A stretch of DNA of 32,770 nt from Lachnospiraceae bacterium (GTDB lineage: Bacteria > Bacillota > Clostridia > Lachnospirales > Lachnospiraceae), in the NCBI GenBank assembly GCA_022787145.1, contig JALFVM010000101.1, positions 1 to 32,770 on the forward strand, in the 5' to 3' direction. The notes under the pieces are model-generated. The model was not told where the DNA came from. It saw only the letters and a list, made by a program, of their open reading frames with translations, and searched no databases. This document shows, piece by piece, positions 17,447 to 26,175 of this stretch. Every line of letters begins with the position of its first letter. Position 1 is the stretch's first letter. Both the position numbers and the translations under genes were made by a program.

Positions 17447-18298
17447 ATGGAGATAAAATGGAATGACAGTTCCTGTGAAAATATGAATGTAAGAAAGAAT
17501 GGCGAGGTAGTTTATCTGACATTTCCTGCTCTGGAGAGAGAAACTGCTGTTTATCATGGCTTCAGCACACGTTTTGGGGGCGTCAGTGAGGGAATCTACC
17601 ATTCTATGAATCTGAGCTTTACCAGAGGAGATCAGGAGGAGGCGGTAAAAGAAAATTTTTGTCGGATTTCTTCTGCGATTGGTTTTCCGTCGGAAAGTAT
17701 CGTAACTTCCGATCAGACACATACGACGAATGTGCGTGTGGTAACGGAGGAAGACAGAGGATGCGGAATTACAAAACCGCGTTCCTATACAGACGTGGAT
17801 GGTATGGTCACAAATGTGCCCGGGTTAACGCTTGCGACGTTTTATGCCGACTGTGTGCCACTTTATTTTTATGATCCTGTTCATCGGGCAATCGGTCTGT
17901 CTCATTCCGGCTGGAGGGGCACAGTGGGAAAAATCGGAAAAGTTACTGTGGAGACGATGGCGCGCGTGTATGGCACGAAACCAGAGGATGTACTTGCCGC
18001 AATTGGTCCTTCCATCTGCCAGGAGTGCTATGAGGTCAGTGCAGATGTGATTGAACAATTTCGAGGTGCCTTTGAGGAGAAAGACTGGAATGATTTGTTT
18101 TATGCAAAAGAGAATGGAAAGTATCAGTTAAATCTCTGGAAAGCCAATGAAAAGATTTTTCTGGAGGCTGGAATTTTGCCGGAGCATATTTCACTTTCCA
18201 ATCTTTGTACTTGCTGTAATCCAAAATTTCTGTTTTCTCATAGAGCTTCTCATGGAAAAAGGGGAAATCTTGCAGCATTTCTTGGAATTCAGAAATAA
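17447..18298 (+). CDS. pgeF: Peptidoglycan editing factor PgeF (YfiH/laccase-domain protein)
   Basis: A 283-residue protein of the multicopper polyphenol oxidase-like family (DUF152). In E. coli the homologue YfiH removes wrongly built muropeptide precursors; a purine nucleoside phosphorylase activity has also been reported in the family. Motifs seen are HGFSTRFGGVS, SDQTHTTNV, ADCVPLYFYDP, LSHSGWRGT, GPSICQECYEV, and FLFSHRAS after a Cys pair. The His and Cys of these motifs form the metal site. The frame opens upstream to 17423, inside yraN; ATG 17447 is chosen because AAAAGGAGAG lies just before it. Confidence 0.9.
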   Translation: MEIKWNDSSCENMNVRKNGEVVYLTFPALERETAVYHGFSTRFGGVSEGIYHSMNLSFTRGDQEEAVKENFCRISSAIGFPSESIVTSDQTHTTNVRVVTEEDRGCGITKPRSYTDVDGMVTNVPGLTLATFYADCVPLYFYDPVHRAIGLSHSGWRGTVGKIGKVTVETMARVYGTKPEDVLAAIGPSICQECYEVSADVIEQFRGAFEEKDWNDLFYAKENGKYQLNLWKANEKIFLEAGILPEHISLSNLCTCCNPKFLFSHRASHGKRGNLAAFLGIQK

Positions 18299-18304
18299 GA
18301 AATA

Positions 18305-18349
18305 AAAAATGCCCTCTGCTCACGTGTACACATGGACAGGGGCATTTTT
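18305..18349. terminator. Bidirectional terminator between pgeF and prs
   Basis: Arms AAAAATGCCC (18305-18314) and GGGCATTTTT (18340-18349) give an A-tract/stem/T-tract structure that can end both convergent genes. Confidence 0.88.
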
Positions 18350-18350
18350 G

Positions 18351-19523
18351 TTAGCGCTTTTTCATTTTTTCCATCAGTTTGATGATCTTTTCGTTGTGAG
18401 AACGAACTTTTTCTACGGATACATCATGATTGATGATGTCAATGATGCTGGCAAGATACTTGCTCATATTTGCCTCGATATAGTATTCTCTCTTGAGAAG
18501 TTCCGGATCGCGATAGTTTAAGTTGGTTGTGATGACGCGGTACAGATAACCGTTTTTATAGTATTCGTCAAATTTTTCCAAACCGTCTGTGAAAAGACCA
18601 TAAGTTGTGCAGACGAATACACGGCCTGCATTGCGTTCTTTCAGCTGTTTGGCAACATCAAGCATACTTCCGCCTGAGGAAATCATATCGTCGATGATCA
18701 CGACATCTTTTCCATCTACAGAGTCCCCAAGAAATTCGTGAGCAACAATTGGGTTTTTGCCGTTTACGATGGTAGAGTAATCGCGTCGTTTATAAAACAT
18801 ACCCATATCGACGCCGAGAATACTGGAAAAATAGACCGCTCTTGACATAGCGCCTTCATCCGGACTGATTACCATCAGATGTTCCTTGTCTGCTTTGAAA
18901 TCAGGGACATTTTTCACCAGTGCTTTTAAGAACTGGTACGTCGGGAAGAAGTTGTCGAATCCCTTCAGAGGGATAGAATTCTGTACTCGCGGGTCGTGTG
19001 CATCAAAGGTGATGATGTTGCTGACACCCATATCACTGAGCTCTTTCAGTGCCAGTGCGCAGTCTAAGGACTCACGTTTTGTCCTTCTGTGCTGGCGTCC
19101 TTCATATAAGAATGGCATGATAACGTTGATACGATGAGCCTTTCCGTTTGCGGCAGCAATAATTCTCTTCAGATTCTGAAAGTGATTGTCCGGGGACATG
19201 TGATTTTCGTGTCCGCAGACAGTATAAGTAAGACTGAAATTGGTGATATCTACCATAATGTAAAGGTCGACACCACGAACAGATTCTTTAATGTAACCCT
19301 TTCCTTCTCCGGTACCGAAACGAGGGCATTCACAGTCAATCAAGAAAGATTCTTCACTGTATCCCTGCGGATTGATGCCGGACTGGTTCCTTTCTGCGAG
19401 CTCCTTGCGGAAGCGTACAAGCTTCTGATCTACTTCGCGTGCTAACTCTTCGCATCCTGGCAGTGCAGCAATTTTAATTGGTGCAACAGGAATTGACTTT
19501 TCCAACAATTCAATATTGGGCAT
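18351..19523 (-). CDS. prs: Ribose-phosphate pyrophosphokinase, long divergent form
   Basis: A 390-residue protein, about 75 residues longer than usual PRPP synthetases. It is expected to make PRPP from ribose 5-phosphate and ATP for nucleotide, His and Trp synthesis. The PRPP loop VVIIDDMISSGGSM is clear, and so are VISPDEGAMSRA and FYKRRDYS. Other conserved blocks have changed: the usual RQDRK reads RQHRRTKRES, and the usual LH-A/D-QIQGFF reads AHDPRVQNSIPL. An N-terminal stretch with ECPRFGTGEGKGYI has no match in short forms. GGAGG upstream of ATG 19523 supports the start. It is monocistronic with its own promoter. PRPP synthase activity is likely but rests on the overall pattern. Confidence 0.87.
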   Translation of the reverse strand: MPNIELLEKSIPVAPIKIAALPGCEELAREVDQKLVRFRKELAERNQSGINPQGYSEESFLIDCECPRFGTGEGKGYIKESVRGVDLYIMVDITNFSLTYTVCGHENHMSPDNHFQNLKRIIAAANGKAHRINVIMPFLYEGRQHRRTKRESLDCALALKELSDMGVSNIITFDAHDPRVQNSIPLKGFDNFFPTYQFLKALVKNVPDFKADKEHLMVISPDEGAMSRAVYFSSILGVDMGMFYKRRDYSTIVNGKNPIVAHEFLGDSVDGKDVVIIDDMISSGGSMLDVAKQLKERNAGRVFVCTTYGLFTDGLEKFDEYYKNGYLYRVITTNLNYRDPELLKREYYIEANMSKYLASIIDIINHDVSVEKVRSHNEKIIKLMEKMKKR

Positions 19524-19602
19524 GATGAACCTCCAATTCTACTCTTTATCAATTTGTAAAAAGGTGTAAATTACCTTCTGCAATAAAAACAAGTCTACTT
19601 AA

Positions 19603-19631
19603 TTTATATCATTTGCATATAATACAGTCAA
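19603..19631 (-). promoter_or_regulatory. prs promoter
   Basis: Reading on the minus strand, TTGACT (19631-19626), a 17-base spacer and TATAAA (19608-19603) form a good sigma-A match about 80 bases upstream of the prs start codon. Confidence 0.75.
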
Positions 19632-19734
19632 GGAATTTATTCATTTTTACTCAATTATCTCAAAATATTTATCAGATAAGTTTATATTAATTAGAAAAAT
19701 GAAAGCAGGATTTCCTATATTTTTCGTATAACAC

Positions 19735-19781
19735 TTGACAAGCAAAGGCTTGTTTACTAATATGGTGTAAACGACCGTTTA
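19735..19781 (+). promoter_or_regulatory. Promoter and candidate operators of the TetR gene
   Basis: TTGACA (19735-19740), a 17-base spacer and TAATAT (19758-19763). Three dyads overlap it: ACAAGC-N4-GCTTGT (19738-19753), GTTTAC-N9-GTAAAC (19752-19772) and TAAACG-N2-CGTTTA (19768-19781). The nested placement around the -10 suggests autorepression, as is usual for TetR genes. Confidence 0.65.
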
Positions 19782-19896
19782 TCTTAGCCGTAGAAGACTC
19801 CAATTTCTTCAAGTATTGTGTGTCAAGTCTCACGTGCATTCGATTTGAATGATATGGAGAGGTAAATGGATTAATATGTTGATGGAGGAATGCAGT

Positions 19897-20529
19897 ATGG
19901 GCGATACGAAAGAAAAAATATTAATGACAGCATTGCGATTATTTGCAAAAGATGGTTATGAGGGCGTTTCTGTCAGAAATATCGCAGAGGAACTTGGGAT
20001 GACAAAGGGAGCTCTGTACAGACATTATAAAAACAAGCGTGATATCTTTGACTGCATTGTGGAAAGAATGATACAGGTGGATGCAGAACGGGCAAAGGAG
20101 TACGAGATGCCGGTAGAGCAATACGATTCCGTACCGGATTCTTATGGAAATACATCTTTGGAGGATATTCAAAAATATACAATCGAACAATTAAAATTCT
20201 GGACAGAGGATGCATTTGCATCGCAATTTCGAAGAATGCTGACTTTGGAACAATATCGGAGTACGGAAATGGCAGAGCTTTACAGTCAGTGTATAGTCGC
20301 AGGACCAGTTGCCTATATGGAAGATTTGTTTCGCGAGCTGATGAAGAAAGGCATATTGAAGGAAGAAAATCCCAGACGGCTTGCGGTAGAATATTATGCA
20401 CCACTATTTTTACTTATCCATATGTTTGATGAGACTGGAGAAATAGAGGAGTTTGTTGAAATTCTCAGCAATCATACGAAAAACTTTATGCAAAAATATG
20501 TGATGAATACAAAGTTTCTCTTTTTGTAG
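19897..20529 (+). CDS. TetR/AcrR family transcriptional regulator
   Basis: A 210-residue DNA-binding regulator. The N-terminal helix-turn-helix is typical: KEKILMTALRLFAKDGYEGVSVRNIAEELGMTKGALYRHYKNKRDIFDCI (split here only by domain order, residues about 5-53). The rest is a helical ligand-binding domain with no recognisable ligand specificity. The frame extends to ATG 19849, but GGAGG at 19884-19888 fits ATG 19897 (8-base spacing). There is no transporter or enzyme next to it in the same orientation that would be an obvious target; the next gene has its own promoter. Self-regulation through the promoter dyads is inferred. Confidence 0.88.
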   Translation: MGDTKEKILMTALRLFAKDGYEGVSVRNIAEELGMTKGALYRHYKNKRDIFDCIVERMIQVDAERAKEYEMPVEQYDSVPDSYGNTSLEDIQKYTIEQLKFWTEDAFASQFRRMLTLEQYRSTEMAELYSQCIVAGPVAYMEDLFRELMKKGILKEENPRRLAVEYYAPLFLLIHMFDETGEIEEFVEILSNHTKNFMQKYVMNTKFLFL

Positions 20530-20656
20530 AATATCAGTATAAGCTGCAAGTTAAGAGTAAAGTTTCATACTTAGCGGTGCAGATAGAGCATTAGAATCAT
20601 ATTAGAAATAAAGACTTGCAACTGTGATTTGTGCAATCTTTGATAAAAAAAGTAGG

Positions 20657-20685
20657 TTGTAAATTATTCAATTAATTGGTATCAT
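20657..20685 (+). promoter_or_regulatory. Candidate promoter of the DUF512-der-plsY-gpsA operon
   Basis: TTGTAA (20657-20662), a 17-base spacer and TATCAT (20680-20685), 80 bases before the DUF512 start codon. The match is moderate. Confidence 0.5.
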
Positions 20686-20765
20686 ATAAAAGAATATGAA
20701 CTGTTTGTAGATTCCATCAGGAATTTGGAACAGTCATGTAAACATGAAAATAGAGGAGCACGAGA

Positions 20766-22145
20766 ATGAAACAAGCTCATTGCATAAATAAAGTAGAAGA
20801 AAACAGCATTGCCGAGGAAATGGGAATTGAACCGGGAGATTTTCTTCTGGAGATTAACGGAAATCCAATAGAAGACGTATTTGATTACCACTATCTTTTG
20901 AACGATACGTATGTGGAGGTTCTGATTCGAAAACAGGATGGCGAGGAATGGCTTCTGGAAATTGACAAAGATTATGAGGAAGATCTTGGCATTGGATTTG
21001 AGAATGGTCTGATGGATCAGTATCGTTCCTGTACGAACCACTGTATTTTCTGTTTTATTGATCAGATGCCGCCTGGCATGAGAGATACGTTATATTTTAA
21101 GGACGACGATTCTCGTTTGTCCTTTCTTCAGGGAAATTATGTCACGCTGACAAATATGAAGAAGGAAGATCTGGACCGTGTGATTCATTACCATCTGTCA
21201 CCAATCAATGTGTCTGTTCATACAACAAATCCCAAATTGAGATGCACTATGCTGCACAATCGCTTTGCGGGAGATATTTTGGAAAAGATGCAGCGACTGT
21301 ATGACGCGGGTATTGAGATGAATGGGCAGATCGTTCTGTGTAAGGGAATCAACGATGGGGAAGAACTGGAGCGGACCATTCGCGATTTGAGTGCCTTTCT
21401 TCCTTATCTGGTAAGTCTCTCTGTTGTTCCTGTTGGGCTGAGCAAATATCGAGAGGGATTGTATCCTCTGGAATTGTTTGGTCGTGAAGATGCTGTGGAG
21501 GTTCTTGATCGAATTGAGCGATGGCAGGATAGATTGTACCGTGAGAGAGGAACGCATTTTGTACATGCCTCGGATGAATGGTATCTTCTGGCACAAAGAC
21601 CGATTCCGCAGGAGGATACTTATGATGGATACCCTCAGCTGGAAAATGGTGTGGGAATGCTGCGGCTGCTTGATACGGAAGTGAGGGAGTGTCTGGATGA
21701 TCTGGAAGCAGATGACAGACGTATTCGCTGTACGGCGGCTACGGGAATGCTTGCAGCTGACACTATTCGCGCATGTTGCGATGCAGTGAGAGAGAAATAT
21801 CCCAATGTGGAAGTACAGGTGAAAAGCATTCGCAATGATTTTTTTGGTAATCAGATTACGGTTGCAGGGTTGGTGACCGGAACTGATTTGCTGGCACAGC
21901 TTCAGGGACAGGATTTGGGTGAAAAACTGCTGATTCCATGTCACATGTTAAGAAGCGGTGAGAACGTTTTTCTGGATGATGTGACCGTAGAAGAGATAGA
22001 GAAACAGTTAAATATACCTGTTGTAGTGGTGGATGAAAAAGGAGAAGACCTTGTGCATTCTATTTTAAATCCACCTTCATCAGGAAAACATAGAAGGAGA
22101 CAGATTTATGAGCAAACCGATTGTAGCAATTGTGGGCCGGCCTAA
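20766..22145 (+). CDS. DUF512 family radical SAM protein with PDZ-like N-terminus
   Basis: A 459-residue protein of a family widespread in Clostridia; its reaction is not known. The N-terminal segment ([21 protein letters not shown], about residues 5-25) looks like a PDZ-type peptide-binding fold. The Cys motif CTNHCIFCF (Cys89, Cys93, Cys96; CX3CX2C) should bind the SAM-type 4Fe-4S cluster, and the DUF512 domain follows. The 3' end runs 38 bases into der, adding the tail [11 protein letters not shown]. The position directly before der is conserved in Clostridia and hints at a role near ribosome or envelope biogenesis, but this is inference. Confidence 0.88.
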   Translation: MKQAHCINKVEENSIAEEMGIEPGDFLLEINGNPIEDVFDYHYLLNDTYVEVLIRKQDGEEWLLEIDKDYEEDLGIGFENGLMDQYRSCTNHCIFCFIDQMPPGMRDTLYFKDDDSRLSFLQGNYVTLTNMKKEDLDRVIHYHLSPINVSVHTTNPKLRCTMLHNRFAGDILEKMQRLYDAGIEMNGQIVLCKGINDGEELERTIRDLSAFLPYLVSLSVVPVGLSKYREGLYPLELFGREDAVEVLDRIERWQDRLYRERGTHFVHASDEWYLLAQRPIPQEDTYDGYPQLENGVGMLRLLDTEVRECLDDLEADDRRIRCTAATGMLAADTIRACCDAVREKYPNVEVQVKSIRNDFFGNQITVAGLVTGTDLLAQLQGQDLGEKLLIPCHMLRSGENVFLDDVTVEEIEKQLNIPVVVVDEKGEDLVHSILNPPSSGKHRRRQIYEQTDCSNCGPA

Positions 22146-23433
22146 TGTGGGCAAGTCCACGTTATTTAACGCACTGGCCGGCGGAAATATTTCGATTGTA
22201 AAAGATACGCCAGGTGTTACCAGAGACCGTATTTATGCGGATGTGGAATGGCTGAATTATTCTTTTACGCTGATTGATACGGGTGGAATTGAACCGGATA
22301 CGAGTGATGTGATTTTGGCACAGATGCGCGATCAGGCGCAGATTGCCATTGATACGGCAGATGTAATTGTTTTTATTACGGATGTGAAACAGGGAATGGT
22401 GGATTCGGATGCAAAGGTTGCAGATATGCTGCGCCGAAGCAAAAAGCCGGTTGTTCTGGTTGTGAACAAAGTAGACAATTTTGAAAAACAGATGATGGAT
22501 GTCTATGAGTTCTATAATCTGGGCATTGGAGAGCCTCATGCGATTTCTGCAAGTTCTAAGCTGGGGCTTGGTGATATGCTCGATGAGGTAGTCAAAGAAT
22601 TTCCGGCACAGGATGAGGCGGAAGAGGAAGATGAAATCCCGCATATTGCTATCGTAGGAAAACCAAATGTCGGAAAATCTTCACTGGTCAATAAGCTTTT
22701 GGGCGAGAATCGTGTGATCGTATCCGATATTGCAGGAACTACCCGAGATGCGATTGATACAAAGATTACCTGGCAGGACCGTGATTATATTTTTATTGAT
22801 ACGGCAGGCCTCAGAAGAAAAAGTAAAGTAAAAGAAGAACTGGAACGATATAGTGTAATTCGTACTGTGACTGCTGTGGAACGGGCAGATGTTGTGCTTG
22901 TTCTGATTGATGCACAGGAGGGAATCACGGAGCAGGATGCCAAAATTGCAGGAATTGCCCATGAGAGGGGAAAAGGTGTGATTGTGGCAGTCAACAAATG
23001 GGACGCCATTGAAAAAGATGATAAAACTATTTATAAATATACAAACAAAATCCGCGAAGTGCTCTCATTTATGCCGTATGCAGAAATTTTATTTATTTCT
23101 GCAAAAACAGGATTGAGAATTTCTCGTATGTTTGAGGCGATTGACATGGTAATTGAAAATCAGACACTTCGTATTCAGACCGGTGTTCTGAATGAAATTC
23201 TGACAGAGGCTGTGGCTATGCAGCAGCCGCCTTCTGATAAGGGAAAACGACTGAAGATTTTCTATATGACTCAGGTTGCGGTGAAGCCTCCTACGTTTGT
23301 GATTTTTGTAAACAGTAAAGAGCTGATGCATTTTTCTTATACCCGTTATCTGGAAAATAAGATTAGGGATGCGTTTGGGTTTAGGGGGACGTCTTTGAAA
23401 TTTATTGTAAGAGAGCGTAAGGAGAAAGAATAA
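22108..23433 (+). CDS. der: Ribosome biogenesis GTPase Der (EngA)
   Basis: A 441-residue protein with two tandem GTPase domains and a C-terminal KH-like domain, required for 50S subunit maturation. Domain 1 has [12 protein letters not shown] (about 10-21), DTGG and NKVD. Domain 2 has [12 protein letters not shown] (about 182-193), DTAGLRRK and NKWD. The C-terminal part includes [20 protein letters not shown]. The ribosome binding site GAAGGAGA lies inside the DUF512 gene, whose last 38 bases overlap this gene. Length is normal. Confidence 0.97.
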   Translation: MSKPIVAIVGRPNVGKSTLFNALAGGNISIVKDTPGVTRDRIYADVEWLNYSFTLIDTGGIEPDTSDVILAQMRDQAQIAIDTADVIVFITDVKQGMVDSDAKVADMLRRSKKPVVLVVNKVDNFEKQMMDVYEFYNLGIGEPHAISASSKLGLGDMLDEVVKEFPAQDEAEEEDEIPHIAIVGKPNVGKSSLVNKLLGENRVIVSDIAGTTRDAIDTKITWQDRDYIFIDTAGLRRKSKVKEELERYSVIRTVTAVERADVVLVLIDAQEGITEQDAKIAGIAHERGKGVIVAVNKWDAIEKDDKTIYKYTNKIREVLSFMPYAEILFISAKTGLRISRMFEAIDMVIENQTLRIQTGVLNEILTEAVAMQQPPSDKGKRLKIFYMTQVAVKPPTFVIFVNSKELMHFSYTRYLENKIRDAFGFRGTSLKFIVRERKEKE

Positions 23434-23435
23434 TC

Positions 23436-24074
23436 ATGGAGAGAGTGGTATGTCTTCTGATCGGATATGTCTGCGGATTGTTTCAGACATCCTACCTGAT
23501 TGGCAAAAAAAATCATATTGATATACGGGAACATGGAAGCGGAAATGCAGGAACTACGAATGCAATGCGTGTCATGGGAAAAAAGGCAGGCGTGCTGACA
23601 CTTCTTGGTGATTGCCTGAAATGTGTGATTGCGATGGCTGTTGTGAGCCTTTTGTTTGGAAAAAACCATGCGGATATGCAGATGCTTTTGCGTATGTATG
23701 CGGGTGCAGGCTGCATTTTAGGTCACAATTTTCCTTTTTATCTGCATTTTAAGGGTGGAAAGGGAATTGCAGCATCGGTAGGTCTTCTGATTGGATTAGA
23801 CTGGAAACTTCTGCTGTGTGCTGCAGTCGTCTTTTTTGCCATATTTGCCATGACGCATTATGTTTCCCTCTGTTCAATCAGCGCTTACATAGTTGCTTTG
23901 ATTGCGATGGCGATTTTTGGAAAAATGGGTTTTTATGCGCTGATGGAACATCATCTGACAGAAATGTATGTTTTGATGACAGCATTGACTGTGCTGGCAA
24001 TCTGGCGTCATAAGGATAACATTGTTCGTCTTCTTCATGGAGAAGAGAATCCATTATATTTGACAAAGAAATAG
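23436..24074 (+). CDS. plsY: Acyl-phosphate glycerol-3-phosphate acyltransferase
   Basis: A 212-residue integral membrane enzyme that transfers an acyl group from acyl phosphate to glycerol 3-phosphate, the first step of phospholipid synthesis. Several hydrophobic segments span the length. The three family motifs are visible: GSGNAGTTNAMRVMGKKAG, HNFPFYLHFKGGKGIA and a C-terminal KDNIVRLLHGEEN. It starts 2 bases after der and precedes gpsA, which makes its glycerol 3-phosphate substrate. Confidence 0.95.
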   Translation: MERVVCLLIGYVCGLFQTSYLIGKKNHIDIREHGSGNAGTTNAMRVMGKKAGVLTLLGDCLKCVIAMAVVSLLFGKNHADMQMLLRMYAGAGCILGHNFPFYLHFKGGKGIAASVGLLIGLDWKLLLCAAVVFFAIFAMTHYVSLCSISAYIVALIAMAIFGKMGFYALMEHHLTEMYVLMTALTVLAIWRHKDNIVRLLHGEENPLYLTKK

Positions 24075-24090
24075 AGAAAGGAATGGGAAA

Positions 24091-25101
24091 ATGGCAAAAA
24101 TTGGTGTGGTTGGTGCTGGAAGCTGGGGAACAGCTCTGGCAATTCTTCTTGACAATAACGGGCATGAGGTGACGACTTGGTCGCGCAAGGAAGAGGATAT
24201 AAAACTATTTACAGAAAAAAGAGAGAACCCTTCTAAACTTCCCGGAGTAAAAATCCCGGAAAAGATTGTATTTACTTCTGTCCTGGAGCAGGCTGTTCGC
24301 GACATGGATGTGGTCGTGTCGGCAGTTCCGTCTGTGGCTGTGAGAAGTACAGCTTCCAAGATGGCTTCTATCATTGAAACAGGACAGATTATTGTAAATG
24401 TTGCCAAAGGCGTGGAAGAAAGTACGCTGATGACGATGAGTGAAATCATCCAGCAGGAAATTCCCCAGGCGGATGTGTGCGTACTGTCCGGACCGAGTCA
24501 TGCGGAGGAGGTCAGCCGAGGCCTTCCTACCACTTGTGTGGTTAGTTCTAAATGTCGTAAAACTGCCGAATATCTGCAAAATATTTTTATGAGTCCGGCG
24601 TTTCGCGTTTATACGACACCAGATCTTCTTGGCGTAGAACTTGGTGCCGCTTTAAAAAATGTGATTGCGCTTGCAGCAGGAGCAGCAGATGGACTTGGCT
24701 ATGGAGATAATACGAAAGCTGCTTTGATTACAAGGGGAATTGGAGAAATTGCCCGGCTGGGTACGGCAATGGGAGCCAGAATTGAGAGTTTTTACGGCTT
24801 ATCAGGCATGGGAGATCTGATCGTGACCTGTGCCAGCCAACACAGTAGAAACCGAAAAGCAGGTTATTTGATTGGACAGGGGTATACAATGGATCAGGCC
24901 ATGAAAGAAGTAAAAATGGTAGTGGAAGGTGTATATTCTGCGAAGGCTGCTCTGCGTCTTTCTGCGAAGTATCATGTGGAGATGCCGATTGTTCAGGAAA
25001 TCTGTAAAGTGCTTTTTGAGGATAAACCGGCGAAAGAAGCAGTGTACGATCTGATGGTTCGCGATAAAAAAATTGAGAATCCGTTGCTTCCTTGGGAGTA
25101 A
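24091..25101 (+). CDS. gpsA: Glycerol-3-phosphate dehydrogenase (NAD(P)+)
   Basis: A 336-residue cytosolic enzyme that reduces dihydroxyacetone phosphate to glycerol 3-phosphate for lipid synthesis. The Rossmann motif GAGSWGTALA is at the N-terminus. SGPSHAEEV, LGAALKNVIALAAGAADGLG (catalytic Lys), GDNTKAALITRG and GLSGMGDLIVTC are family signatures. It pairs with plsY in one pathway. The last gene of the operon, it is followed by a terminator. Confidence 0.96.
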   Translation: MAKIGVVGAGSWGTALAILLDNNGHEVTTWSRKEEDIKLFTEKRENPSKLPGVKIPEKIVFTSVLEQAVRDMDVVVSAVPSVAVRSTASKMASIIETGQIIVNVAKGVEESTLMTMSEIIQQEIPQADVCVLSGPSHAEEVSRGLPTTCVVSSKCRKTAEYLQNIFMSPAFRVYTTPDLLGVELGAALKNVIALAAGAADGLGYGDNTKAALITRGIGEIARLGTAMGARIESFYGLSGMGDLIVTCASQHSRNRKAGYLIGQGYTMDQAMKEVKMVVEGVYSAKAALRLSAKYHVEMPIVQEICKVLFEDKPAKEAVYDLMVRDKKIENPLLPWE

Positions 25102-25114
25102 AAGACATAAAAAG

Positions 25115-25145
25115 AGGCTGTGGCAAAAAAATGTCACAGCCTTTT
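25115..25145. terminator. Bidirectional terminator between gpsA and the aldo/keto reductase
   Basis: An 11-bp stem AGGCTGTGGCA/TGTCACAGCCT with one G-T wobble is followed by TTTT on the plus strand and, on the minus strand, by a CTTTTTATG tract. It can serve both convergent genes. Confidence 0.85.
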
Positions 25146-25191
25146 ATCGTGCTATGTAGCATTCAAAAAATAGAAGCATTCTGAGTGTATT

Positions 25192-26022
25192 CTAAAAAGG
25201 AACATCTTTTAAATCATCTGGAATTCCGGAATATTTCTGATTTTTGTTCAGCGTATCAATGATTGCCATATCCTCTTCCTCGATTTCAAAATCAAATAAT
25301 TGCGCGTTGTTGATGATTCTCTCCTCCTGTGTAGATTTTGGAATAATAGCAACTCCCTTCTGGAGAATCCAGCGAAGACCAATCTGAGCTGGAGTTTTAC
25401 CGTATTTTGTGGCAAGTACACACATAACATCATCATCCAGGTAAGCACCACGCGCAAGCGGTGCGTATGCCTGAACTGCAATACCGCGGCTTTGACAATA
25501 TTCTACGAGTTCTTTCTGGTACAAATATGGATGAAATTCAATTTGGTTTACGGCAGGGACGATATCGGATACACTTTCCAGTTCTTTCAAATGCCGAATT
25601 TCAAAGTTACTTACGCCGATGGATCTGGCGCGGCCTTCGTGATAAAAAGTGGATATCTTGTCCCAGGTTTGAAGGTAACATCCGGGAACTGGCCAGTGAA
25701 TCAGATAGAGATCAACGTAATCGGTCATGAGACGTTCCAGGCTGCGGTTAAACGCACCGTCAATATCCCCAAGACGCTGTGCGTTGTTCCAGATTTTGGT
25801 GGTGATGAAAAGCTCATCGCGGGAAACACTGCATTGTTTCACACCTCGTCCGACACCGTCTTCGTTACCGTAAGCAGACGCGGTATCAATGAGACGATAA
25901 CCTGCTTTTGTGGCATAGCAGATAGCTCGTTCTACTTCATTTTCTCCGGTTGCTTTATATACACCCAGTCCAATCACGGGCATTTCTCTGTTGGTATTTA
26001 ATAAAATAGTTTTGTTTTCCAA
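25192..26022 (-). CDS. Aldo/keto reductase
   Basis: A 276-residue NAD(P)H-dependent reductase of aldehydes or ketones, most like the AKR5 group (YtbE/YvgN type). The catalytic tetrad is visible: Asp46 and Tyr51 in LIDTASAYGNE, Lys76 in FITTKIWN and His109 in LIHWPVP. SIGVSNF, NQIEFHPYL and IPKSTQEERI follow in normal order. The frame is open for 49 more codons upstream, but the TTG at 26022 is chosen: AAAGGAGG lies 8 bases before it, and a TATAAT promoter element lies inside the longer reading. The substrate is unknown. Confidence 0.9.
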   Translation of the reverse strand: MENKTILLNTNREMPVIGLGVYKATGENEVERAICYATKAGYRLIDTASAYGNEDGVGRGVKQCSVSRDELFITTKIWNNAQRLGDIDGAFNRSLERLMTDYVDLYLIHWPVPGCYLQTWDKISTFYHEGRARSIGVSNFEIRHLKELESVSDIVPAVNQIEFHPYLYQKELVEYCQSRGIAVQAYAPLARGAYLDDDVMCVLATKYGKTPAQIGLRWILQKGVAIIPKSTQEERIINNAQLFDFEIEEEDMAIIDTLNKNQKYSGIPDDLKDVPF

Positions 26023-26043
26023 AGCTGATACCTCCTTTACACC

Positions 26044-26072
26044 ATCATTATAGCACATTAGCATAAAAATGT
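26044..26072 (-). promoter_or_regulatory. Aldo/keto reductase promoter
   Basis: On the minus strand GTTACA, a 17-base spacer and a perfect TATAAT lie about 25-50 bases before the TTG start. The -35 matches 4 of 6 consensus positions. Coordinates are approximate by a base or two. Confidence 0.55.
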
Positions 26073-26140
26073 AACTAAAGTAAGAGCATTTTATTACAAT
26101 TCTGATAAAAAAAAGAAAATTCAGAAGTCTTGCCTTGCGT

Positions 26141-26175
26141 AATTCTTCGGGATTTTCCGGGAAAATCAAAGAATT
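26141..26175 (-). terminator. Hairpin after the DnaJ-like gene
   Basis: Outer arms AATTCTT/AAGAATT and inner arms GATTTTC/GAAAATC form a double stem right at the DnaJ-like stop codon. A long T tract on the minus strand comes about 30 bases further on (26107-26114) rather than directly after the stem, so termination may be partial. Confidence 0.55.

Noticed and set aside
26023..26169. 49-residue N-terminal extension of the aldo/keto reductase
   Set aside because: The stretch contains the TATAAT promoter and the AAAGGAGG ribosome binding site for the TTG start; family members begin at about the TTG position.
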